DNA of 64,000 nt from Caecitellus pseudoparvulus (Eukaryota > Bigyra: Bicosoecida). Under the pieces are notes generated by a model, which saw only the letters and a list, made by a program, of their open reading frames with translations, was not told the origin of the DNA and did not search any database. Position numbers and translations under genes: made by a program. The stretch lies in assembly GCA_965644315.1 (NCBI GenBank), contig CBFFRQ010000043.1, forward strand, positions 708,378 to 772,377. Reading direction: 5' to 3'. Below, piece after piece: positions 51,418 to 59,309 of the stretch; position 1 is the stretch's first letter; each line of letters starts with the position of its first letter.

Positions 51418-54400
51418 ATGGCTGCTGGAGGAGGGACTTCCTTGGCCAAGGCCACGGCCCTGCTCGGTGGCTCCGGGCCTGCCGTCACTTTGGCTCAGCA
51501 GGTGCAGGAATGGGCAACTTTGGAAGGCATCAGCTATGATGCGGTTGCAGATGGCGTCAGGGACACCATGTTCGCCCTGAAGAATGAGATTCAGGCGCTG
51601 CCTCCGCAGAAGGTGAGGCCTGCCCCGGCGGGCGTGTGCACTGCGTCGGGTTCCTGTTCACCAATTTCCGCTCGCCAAGCACAGGTCTCTGCGCAGTCAC
51701 TGCCGGTGGCGGGGCTGCCCCTGCTGCACCGCGGCACATCGACAGCAAGCCTGGACTTTCAGCCGCCACACCAGATTGACGTTGTGGGCTCATACATGCT
51801 GCGCACTGTCTCTCGCGCGAACGCGGCGGTGGACTTGGTGCTGGTCATGCCCCACGGCACTGTCACGGATGCTGACCGCAAGAACTTCATGGTGCACGAT
51901 AAGATGCGACTGTACCTCAGGGTTATTGCCTCAGCTCTGCAAAAGTCCGTCTCTGCTGCCTCTGTGGGCGTGGGCTTCTCCAGTGCAGACCCCACCGCTC
52001 TGCATCTGTCGCTGGCTCCAGCAGCTTGGCGCTGCGCAGAGGCACCTGCGGCCCTGAAGAAGCTGAAGGTGCACATCCATGCAGTGCCCCCTTCAGATGC
52101 TTTTCAGGTGCACCTTTTGCGGCCAGCCTGGAACAATGTCGTGCGTTGGCTGCATGTGAAGGGGACCCCCCAGCCACACACGCCTGGGTACAATTCCCAG
52201 GTTTTGGCTGGCAGCTTCTACTTCCACCACCTGCGCACCCTGCACAACACCCTCAGACAAGTCCCTTGTGCCTCTTCTCTCGTGGTGCTCCTCAAAGCTT
52301 GGCTGCGGGCGCGGGGTCTGGCGTTCCGTGTGGACGGCTTCTCCAGTCTGGCTCTGACTGCACTCGTGGCTGCCCTGGCACAGCAAGGAGTCCTGCGCCC
52401 TGAGATGACGACCTTCCAGGCCGCCCGTGCCACCCTCTTACACCTTTCGCACACCGCTTTGACGGGCAAGGTCATGAGGCTGGAGGGGCAGTGGCAGGCG
52501 TCGGCGTCCATGCCAGGCGCGCAGCACGGCAGCAGCTCAGACGACAGCGACTCAGCTTCAGACGGCGACTTCTCATCAGAAGATGAAGACGACGATGATG
52601 GGTCATCAGATGGTGACGCTTCCCTGGATGCCTCTGACTCCGACTCTGAATCAGACGAGGAGCAAGGCACGGCAGGCGTGGGTGCGGGTGCAGGGCCGGC
52701 TGAGCAGGCGCCAATCGTCGCTGACGAGCCGCCTCCGACGGACGACGAGTGGCGTGCATGCTTTCCTCTCAGCATCGTCTGTAGCAGCCAGTGGGTGAAC
52801 CTCGCATGGGGCGTCAGTGCGGCTGCCTGCCAGGAGCTGAGCCGGGCCGCTGCCCTCTCCCTGCCAGCCTTCGGCCTCGGCTCCGACCCGGCAGCCAAGC
52901 AGGTCCTGGTGAACGACCCAGAGGCCCTGGCAGCCATGGCCCACGGCGGGACAGACCGCATGGCAGGTGCTATCGCCGCCCCTGCAGCCACCGTGTCCGC
53001 GGCTTCCCCCGCCGACTCCCTTGCAGCCCTGCAGAGGGGCGCACGTGCCAGCGTGTTTGAGGCGTACGACCGCGTCGTGGCGCTGCGCCTCCCCTCTTGC
53101 CCAGTGTCGTTCCCCTTGGCAACTCCAGGGAAACCTGCAAGCAAGTCAGCACGCCGAGGTGGCCGCGGCGCCGGCAAGGCCAGTGACGGCTTCAAGGCTG
53201 CTGTGGCGCGTCTGGAGGCAGAGGGTGTCTCCCTGGCACAGGCGAGCATGTTGGTGCATGGCCCCTGGTGGCTCGGGCTGCAGCGCCGCGCCAATGAGGT
53301 GCTGCAGCGGGGCCTTGGGGACCGCGTGCATACCATGGCAGTGCTGCCTCAGTGGAACGGCGCCGTGACGGCGGGGGCAGACTTGGCCAGGGTGGGGCGC
53401 AAGGCTTCCTGCAGCGTCGCGTCATCAGCTCCCTTGGAGTGGCCTCTGCACACCCCCCCTCCCCAGCCCGAGTACCTGGTCGTGGCGCTCACCGTTCGGC
53501 CCAGATCGGCGGCTCGCCTGGTGGACCGGGGGCCAGCTGAGGCCGTGGACGCCGAGGGAGCGGCCGCCTTCACTGCGCTGTGGGGCAGCAAGGCAGAAAC
53601 CCGCCGCTTTGCAGACGGAAGCATCGTGCCTGCCGTGGTGTGGGACCCCCCTCCCTGCCAGCGAGAGGAGGTTGTGGACTGCATTGTGTCCCACCTTGCC
53701 ACCACGCACGGCTTCCAGGCGCCTCGATCACTAGAGGTAGCATCCCTACCAAGTGCGTCTGGCAGCATTGAGCGGTTCAGCCAGCCCGAGTGGGCTGCTT
53801 CGTCTGCTGCGGATGCCAAGCCGGGCACACCGGGTGCGTGGCGGGCCAGTGCTGCCGCCGCCGTGTCTGCCCTGCGTTCCGCCAGCGATGTGCTCCTGCG
53901 CGCCCTGCAGCGTGCGCCTGGCATGCCGCTGAAGGTGTCTGACTTGGATGTCATTGGGGCACAGGCCTGCATCACGGCTGCCCAGCCCATCCGGCCTCAC
54001 CCCCTCGCCCACGCGCCAAGTGGAAGCCCTGCTGGAGAGCAAGTGCCCCTGCATGCGACACCAGTGGACTGCCTGGTCAGCCTTGAGAGCAGTGCCAAGT
54101 GGCCCAAGGACCTCAGCGCCATCGCAGCGTCCAAGTGTGCGTTCCTGCTGAAGATGAAGTACGGGCTGCCCAAAGTGCTTGGGTCCAGCGTCTCAGCACA
54201 CCTTCGAGTGCCACCAGCACTGCGAGCCATCTTCGCGGATGTGACTCCTCAGGCGGCCGCGCTAGTGGGGGAGACGCCTGCCTCCTTGGCCAGCCAGCTG
54301 GCGTCTGCCGCAGAGCAGGGCTCCATGCCGGGGCTTGTGGACAGCGACGTGGAGACGTGGTGCCCTTGCCTGATCGTCATGCTAGACGGCTACGTGTTCC

Positions 54401-55755
54401 GCTTGTGGCTCAGCCTGCCACAGGAACTGGCAGCGTGGACTGCCTTGGCGCGTAAGCCAGTCACACAGGTGCTGGGCAGCACTGCCCTCGTGGCGCCTCT
54501 GGGTGGCATCTTCTCTGCAGAGGCGGCAGTCGCGTCTGGCTTCGTGAACGTGGGGCGCATCTCAGGGGAAGGAAGCAAGGGGGCGGTCTTGCCCCCCTCC
54601 CACGCAGACGACACCGAGCACCTTAGCCCCACAGCCAAGGCCTTCGTCACGCCGTCCGCTGAAGCTGCCGCCAGCCGAGCGCAGGCGCTGTACCGCCAGA
54701 GCATCTTGGCACCTCGTCACACCAAGGCAGTGACTGCCTTCGCGACGGTGTACCCGTCCTTTGCAGGGGCGGTGCGGCTGGCCGGCAAGTGGCTGGGCGC
54801 TGCAGGCATGTTACCGGCCCATGTCTCGCAGCAGGCGCTGGAGCTGACTGTCGCACATAGCATGATGGACCCCCGTCCCTTTGCCGTGCCGTGCACTTCC
54901 ACGGCTGCCTTTCTGCGCTGGCTGCGCTGGTTGGCAACGTGGGACTTCGCCAGCCAGCCCGTGCTGGTGGATTGGGACGGCTCGGCGCAGAGCTCAGACG
55001 CAGCTGCCCTTCACTCGCGCTTTGCAGCCTTGCACAGATCAGGCGGCGCTATGCCAGCTTGGTACCTGGTCACACCTTGGGAGCGGGGGCTATGGGTGCC
55101 GCAGTACACGGGCCTTGGCACGGGCGGCTCCCCTGGGCCCAGCCCCATTGTGGCCGCCCGCATCCAGGCCATGGCTAGCTCCGCCTTGCACCGCCTCGTT
55201 GGACACCTGCGCGTGCAGTGCTTGCCGTCTGTGGCAGCCCCTGCCACGCCAGGTGCCAAGCGCGGGCGGGAAGACGCCGGGGACTCAGCCACCGTCGAAG
55301 CTCCTGCTCTGCCGCCTCTGCAGGACACCCTGTTGGCTGAGCCACCTGCTGGCGATTTCAACGTTGTCGTGCGGCTGCACAGCAGCCACACTGTGGACAG
55401 TGCGGGGGTCGGCGGCAAGGCCCTAGTTGGCACTGCATTCAAGAACACCCTGGGTCCTGCCCGGCGTCGCCTGCTGCTGGACTGGTCCCCGGCGCAAGCC
55501 CTCGTCGCAGACATCCAACGGTCAGCATTGGACAGCTTTGCGTACGCCTTCCCACACCCGTCCGGGCAGGCCGTGTACTTGGCTTGGAAGCCAACCGCTT
55601 TCCCCGCCGCGCCCGCTGCCAGCTGGCGCAAGGTGTTCAAGGGCTCTGCGGGGCCCAAGCACGGCACGACAGTCGCGACGCAGCACCAGGCGCTGACTTT
55701 GCTGTGGCAACTGGGTCAAGGCGTGATCAAGAGCATCACCCTCACGCCGAACTGA
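51418..55755 (+). CDS. NOL6: NOL6 / Utp22 (Nrap) ribosome-biogenesis protein
   Basis: Exons 51418-51612 and 51685-55755 give 1,421 residues. The protein is part of the small-subunit processome in the nucleolus (UTP-C with Rrp7 in yeast), built from inactive nucleotidyltransferase-like and PAP/OAS1-like modules. Recognisable segments: HQIDVVGSYMLRTVSRANAA then VDLVLVMPHGTVTDADRKNF, VHLLRPAWNNVVRWLHVKGT, LVVLLKAWLRARGLAFRVDG, WGSKAETRRFADGSIVPAVV, APGMPLKVSDLDVIGAQACI, CLVSLESSAKWPKDLSAIAA, ASKCAFLLKMKYGLPKVLG, GGAMPAWYLVTPWERGLWVP. An acidic Asp/Ser insertion (about residues 348-397) lengthens it relative to human NOL6 (about 1,146). The intron length is a multiple of three, so the unspliced frame is also open. 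Confidence 0.92.
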   Translation: MAAGGGTSLAKATALLGGSGPAVTLAQQVQEWATLEGISYDAVADGVRDTMFALKNEIQALPPQKVRPAPAGVCTASGSCSPISARQAQVSAQSLPVAGLPLLHRGTSTASLDFQPPHQIDVVGSYMLRTVSRANAAVDLVLVMPHGTVTDADRKNFMVHDKMRLYLRVIASALQKSVSAASVGVGFSSADPTALHLSLAPAAWRCAEAPAALKKLKVHIHAVPPSDAFQVHLLRPAWNNVVRWLHVKGTPQPHTPGYNSQVLAGSFYFHHLRTLHNTLRQVPCASSLVVLLKAWLRARGLAFRVDGFSSLALTALVAALAQQGVLRPEMTTFQAARATLLHLSHTALTGKVMRLEGQWQASASMPGAQHGSSSDDSDSASDGDFSSEDEDDDDGSSDGDASLDASDSDSESDEEQGTAGVGAGAGPAEQAPIVADEPPPTDDEWRACFPLSIVCSSQWVNLAWGVSAAACQELSRAAALSLPAFGLGSDPAAKQVLVNDPEALAAMAHGGTDRMAGAIAAPAATVSAASPADSLAALQRGARASVFEAYDRVVALRLPSCPVSFPLATPGKPASKSARRGGRGAGKASDGFKAAVARLEAEGVSLAQASMLVHGPWWLGLQRRANEVLQRGLGDRVHTMAVLPQWNGAVTAGADLARVGRKASCSVASSAPLEWPLHTPPPQPEYLVVALTVRPRSAARLVDRGPAEAVDAEGAAAFTALWGSKAETRRFADGSIVPAVVWDPPPCQREEVVDCIVSHLATTHGFQAPRSLEVASLPSASGSIERFSQPEWAASSAADAKPGTPGAWRASAAAAVSALRSASDVLLRALQRAPGMPLKVSDLDVIGAQACITAAQPIRPHPLAHAPSGSPAGEQVPLHATPVDCLVSLESSAKWPKDLSAIAASKCAFLLKMKYGLPKVLGSSVSAHLRVPPALRAIFADVTPQAAALVGETPASLASQLASAAEQGSMPGLVDSDVETWCPCLIVMLDGYVFRLWLSLPQELAAWTALARKPVTQVLGSTALVAPLGGIFSAEAAVASGFVNVGRISGEGSKGAVLPPSHADDTEHLSPTAKAFVTPSAEAAASRAQALYRQSILAPRHTKAVTAFATVYPSFAGAVRLAGKWLGAAGMLPAHVSQQALELTVAHSMMDPRPFAVPCTSTAAFLRWLRWLATWDFASQPVLVDWDGSAQSSDAAALHSRFAALHRSGGAMPAWYLVTPWERGLWVPQYTGLGTGGSPGPSPIVAARIQAMASSALHRLVGHLRVQCLPSVAAPATPGAKRGREDAGDSATVEAPALPPLQDTLLAEPPAGDFNVVVRLHSSHTVDSAGVGGKALVGTAFKNTLGPARRRLLLDWSPAQALVADIQRSALDSFAYAFPHPSGQAVYLAWKPTAFPAAPAASWRKVFKGSAGPKHGTTVATQHQALTLLWQLGQGVIKSITLTPN

Positions 55756-55756
55756 C

Positions 55757-55762
55757 AATGCA
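55757..55762 (+). terminator. AATGCA element, NOL6
   Basis: TGACAATGCACACGCTAG: fits in the 11 bases between the NOL6 stop and the stop of the converging gene, so the 3' UTRs must overlap the opposite coding sequence. Confidence 0.45.
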
Positions 55763-55766
55763 CACG

Positions 55767-57191
55767 CTAGTCTGCTGCGGCGTCCCCGCCTTCCCCCTCG
55801 TACGGCACAGTGTCTCCGCCGTCGCTGCCTGTGGGGCTGGCAGCTCGGGCAGCTGCAAGCAGCGCCTCCGCCCCGCTGCGCATGTCCAGCTCCAGCTCCT
55901 CTTGCACATCGCCTTGCCCATCCGGGTCTGCGCTGTCTGGGCTGCTGCTAGGCGTGAGAGGCACTGCTTGGCACACAAGGCTTGCTTGCTGGGACGTGGC
56001 AGTGTCGTCGGCGGGCACAAGTTGCTGGGGCTGCAGCGTGCTGACGTGCACCGTGGAGGGCGGGCAGTGCGCCCATACAGGCTCGAAACACTTCAACGTG
56101 GGGCCCGGCGCCCAGAAGTCTCTGAATGTCCGCTCCGTCACGTCGTCCGGCAACTCGTCTGGGTCAGGGCCGGACCAGAAGGTGCGGCCAGTGGGTGCGC
56201 CGCCCTGCACTTCAGCCCACACCCAGCCTTGCCCCGCAAAGCACCAGCCGAAGGAGGGGTGCTGCAGGGGATTCAGCCCCCTCGAGAGGCCCTGCAGGTC
56301 CCTGTGCAAGGCTGCGAGGAACTTGGTCTTCTCCTGCCGATACCAGTACCCGCCCCCCTGCACGGTGGCAGTCCACATGTTCATGCCCCCACCCCGCAGG
56401 GGGTACACACCCGTGGGCTCACGAGGAAGCTTTACCCGGGGCACGTGGCTCGCACTGTGTGCAGTGGTAGTGGTGGCTGTCTCGTCCCGCGCAGCAGCGG
56501 CAGCAGCCACCATGTCCTGGGCTCCTTCCAGCACACGCAGGGACCAGTGCAGGCACCGCGCCAGCACCATGGTCACGTGCTGGGTGTGTGTCTGCTGCCG
56601 CATGCGGGCCAGCATCTCAGTGTGCAGGCAGTGTGCCGCTTGCAGCGCCAGGGCCGTCGTGGCGTCACCTGGCTCCGCCTCCCCCTGCTCCTGCTGCAAC
56701 TTTGCTGCCGCCTCAAGCGTGGCAGCAGCCGCTGCTGAGTGGGCCACCAGCTGCTGGCGCTGGGCGGGCTGGAATGCCCCCATGGGGTCTGTGCCTTTCG
56801 ACACTACCTGGGCCATGTGCTGGATGAGCTCTCGCACCTGGGCCCGCGTGGGCAACGAAGCAGGGGAGGTGCCTCGGCGTTGCAAGACAGCTGCCGGCCC
56901 TGGCGGCAGCACATCTGCAGGCGTCTTTGTTGACGCCCCTCCCGCCACTGAGCTGGTTGCTGTCGCTGATGCAGCCACGCTACCCAGCAGCTGCAGAGCA
57001 GAAGAAGCCTGCGCCTCCTCATGGCGAGGCGCCACTGCTCTTCCAGCGCCCTGCTCCGCAGGCAAGCCGGCGTCTGCTCGGCTGCGCTTGTGGCCTCCTT
57101 GTGACGCAGCGGATGTGGTGCTGGGGCCTTTGGAAGCGACCGTCTTGGCCTTCTTCGCCGACCTCCGTGTCCGGGGCAGTTCTGTTGTCAT
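55767..57191 (-). CDS. Basic, probably nuclear protein of unknown function
   Basis: One exon, 474 residues from MTTELPRTRRSAKKAKTVAS; a longer open frame upstream lacks a good start. The N-terminus is basic (bipartite-like nuclear signal, also GGHKRSRADAG). Residues about 110-270 are Ala-rich helices (TRAQVRELIQHMAQVVSKGT, ATLEAAAKLQQEQGEAEPGD, MLARCLHWSLRVLEGAQDMV-like). A compact aromatic domain follows: RGGGMNMWTATVQGGGYWYR, EKTKFLAALHRDLQGLSRGL, FGWCFAGQGWVWAEVQGG, RTFWSGPDPDELPDDVTERT. The acidic tail (VQEELELDMRSGAEALLAA, then PYEGEGGDAAAD) ends 11 bases from the NOL6 stop. I do not recognise the aromatic domain. Confidence 0.7.
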   Translation of the reverse strand: MTTELPRTRRSAKKAKTVASKGPSTTSAASQGGHKRSRADAGLPAEQGAGRAVAPRHEEAQASSALQLLGSVAASATATSSVAGGASTKTPADVLPPGPAAVLQRRGTSPASLPTRAQVRELIQHMAQVVSKGTDPMGAFQPAQRQQLVAHSAAAAATLEAAAKLQQEQGEAEPGDATTALALQAAHCLHTEMLARMRQQTHTQHVTMVLARCLHWSLRVLEGAQDMVAAAAAARDETATTTTAHSASHVPRVKLPREPTGVYPLRGGGMNMWTATVQGGGYWYRQEKTKFLAALHRDLQGLSRGLNPLQHPSFGWCFAGQGWVWAEVQGGAPTGRTFWSGPDPDELPDDVTERTFRDFWAPGPTLKCFEPVWAHCPPSTVHVSTLQPQQLVPADDTATSQQASLVCQAVPLTPSSSPDSADPDGQGDVQEELELDMRSGAEALLAAARAASPTGSDGGDTVPYEGEGGDAAAD

Positions 57192-57850
57192 TTTTTTCTG
57201 CACGAGCAGGCGAGGAGGGGCGCTGCGGAAATTGGGTAAGCTGCTGCTCAAGGCAAGTGCACGAATGCCGGGGAAAAAGACGACTGAAACGCCTGGGAAC
57301 GGTGTCCTAAAGCAAGCCAGTCTCAAACACTAGCGGAATCAAGCCATACAAGGCCTTTGAAAGGCAAACACAATGCCCAGTCCTGGTGCCTGCAAGAGCG
57401 CCACAAACCCAGGCAACAGCTGCATTCTCCAGCACCTGCTTCAAGTGAAACTTGGAGAGTAGTGGCGAAAGAGTGAAGACGTACACTGCTTCTGCTGCCA
57501 GCTGTCGTTGTCACAGCATGGGGTTGGCGTGTTTGACGCGCAAGCAGTGTGAATCAGCCCGGAGGGGCGCTCGCCGTTGACAGGCACTTGCTCCGCACGT
57601 GCAACTCCGGCTTGAGGCGCCGAGTCCTCGTGTGCCTGGCTGCCTCCACTCCGCTTAGACACCGTGCACCTGCAACGCAAGCAAGAGGGGGACCTGAGGC
57701 TCGTTTCGGGTCGTTTGGTTTGCATTTGGTTTTTGCCTTGGGGTGCGCTTGAGCAAGGCCTGCCTGCCATGCGTCGACCCACTCCTCCTGCCCAAAGCCA
57801 AAGGAAGCTAAACGCTGTGCTCTTTCCAGCCACAGGCCATGCCTCCACTC
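57192..57850. other. Intergenic stretch between kinase and basic protein
   Basis: 659 bases. The right part could hold a further kinase exon: a donor-like CAGG|GTAGGA at the kinase stop and an acceptor TTGCAG at 57672 would add GCTVSKRSGGSQAHEDSA and about 60 more residues without conservation I can judge. AAATGCAAA on the minus strand near 57725 is the only AATGCA copy after the kinase stop. The left part holds the promoter of the 55767-57191 gene. Confidence 0.4.
57285..57293 (-). promoter_or_regulatory. GGCGTTTCA motif upstream of the basic nuclear protein gene
   Basis: Sense orientation, 94 bases upstream of the ATG at 57191 (CCCAGGCGTTTCAGTC). Confidence 0.4.
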
Positions 57851-58990
57851 CTACCCTGAAAACGCCACTGCGCTGGACTGGCGGCTGTACGAAGCCCCGC
57901 CTCCCTGGGCGGCGTCCGCAGCTGCCTTCTGAGCGAGGACGTCGTTGATCACCCGCGTCGTCTGCTTGAACTTGTACTGCACCATGTACAGCGGCACCTG
58001 TGTCTGCTGGGCCAGCCAAATGAGTCGGGATGGGTGCACTGCACGCAGGCGGCGCTTGCTTCGGCGCCGGGCTTGAGTCATGCGGTACAGCTGCACGGTG
58101 CGAATGGCGTCGTCCAGCTCTGCCATGCTCTGCTTGGGCACGACGGTTTCTCGGGGTGGCGGTGGCGGGATGATGCCAAACTCCTGCTCTTGTGCCCGCT
58201 GAGCAGCCCCTTGCTGCAGCAGCCACTCGTGCCCCAGCAGCTCAGTCGCCGAGGGCCTGTTGGCGGGGTCCAGCTGCAGGGCCTGGTCAAAGAAATCCTG
58301 GGCCAGGGGGCTGAAGATGGAAGGGTCCAGGCGGGGCGGGCCCTGCTCTGTCAGCTTGTCGATGAGGTCGAAGTAGGCGCACTTGCGCCCCAGGGGGAAG
58401 TGCCCCATGGCCACCGTCAGCACCGTCATACCGAAGGACCAGATGTCGCTCAGCTCACAGTACGGCTCGCCCCGGATGCGCTCGGGGGACATGTAGAACA
58501 TCGTGCCGATGTACGTGCGCACCATCTCCTCAGACGCGTTCAGCTCCCGGATGACGCCAAAGTCAGCCAGCTTCACGTGGCCGTAGTGGTTCATGAGCAC
58601 ATTCTCCGGCTTCAAGTCTCGGTGGATGCACTTGTGCGCATGCAAGAACTCCAGCCCCTTCAAGATGCGATAGGAGACGTTGGCCAGGGTGGACTCGCTG
58701 GTGCAGGGGCCCACCGCCGTGAAGTCCTGCAGGCTGCCGGCGTCCATGTACTCCATGACGAAGTTCAGCGTGCCCTCCTTGGTGTCAGTGAAGACGTTGA
58801 AGAAGGACACAAAGAAGGGGCACGGCGCGACCTGCTTCAGGGTGACGTTGGCAGTGACGCCCCCCTCCCCAGCAGCGAGAGCACGGCCGGGGTCGTGCAG
58901 GATGCCCGCTGTGCTGCCCTCCGCGCTCTGGCGCATGTGCTTCATGGGCGTCAAGTTCAGCAGGAGGGCTTTGAACTCCTCCTCCAGCCG
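57851..58990 (-). pseudogene. MAP2K-like protein kinase, N-lobe missing, interrupted by a transposon
   Basis: The kinase frame is open from 58990 to the stop at 57851 (380 codons; first internal ATG at 58945). It starts inside the domain at RLEEEFKALLLNLTPMKHM, which fits helix alpha-C, and continues PFFVSFFNVFTDTKEGTL, NFVMEYMDAGSLQDF, GLEFLHAHKCIHRDLKPENV (HRD), VKLADFGVIRELNASEEMVR (DFG), TYIGTMFYMSPERIRG and SDIWSFGMTVLTVAMGHFPL. The YMSPER and GSLQDF motifs are MAP2K-like. The glycine-rich loop and the beta-3 lysine are absent, and the sequence breaks at 58990/58991, exactly where a terminal inverted repeat begins and brings an in-frame stop. I infer disruption by insertion; the N-lobe should be past base 64,000. 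The C-lobe shows no damage, so the insertion may be recent or may be spliced out. Confidence 0.75.
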
Positions 58991-59007
58991 GGCCGTGTCT
59001 CATTGAG
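58991..59007 (+). repeat. Left terminal inverted repeat
   Basis: GGCCGTGTCTCATTGAG. On the kinase strand it introduces TGA in frame directly before the kinase codons. Confidence 0.7.
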
Positions 59008-59309
59008 GCCAGCGGAGGCCTCTGAATCGAGAAAATCTGTGAAACGAGAATGCATTTTTTGAAGTTCACGGAAAAGTGCTGCAGGCAGCATGTTTTGTCA
59101 CCTTGACACTAACAGAGGATGTTAGACTTGAACGGCCGCTCTGTCGTGTGCAACAGAGCGTTGTTTATCGAGCCTATTAGCATGCGGAATTTGCCACTTG
59201 CTGGCAGTGGTTTGTGTACCATGGCGAGCAGTGCAGATATGGATATCAAACTCTACTTTTAAACTATTCACAGTAAGTTGTGAGCATACTCTTGGAATGA
59301 TTTGCTGCC
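59008..59309. other. Left subterminal region of the transposon
   Basis: 302 AT-richer bases, holding a perfect eight-base stem CGCTCTGT / ACAGAGCG (59137-59160) and the promoter of the plus-strand ORF. No kinase N-lobe sequence is present on either strand. Confidence 0.5.
59137..59160. repeat. Hairpin CGCTCTGT-N8-ACAGAGCG
   Basis: Perfect eight-base arms in the left subterminal region; may be a transposase or accessory-protein binding site, which is inference. Confidence 0.4.

Noticed and set aside
57192-57326. Upstream extension of the basic nuclear protein
   Set aside because: No ATG in a good context, and the segment holds a promoter-type motif; ATG at 57191 is preferred.
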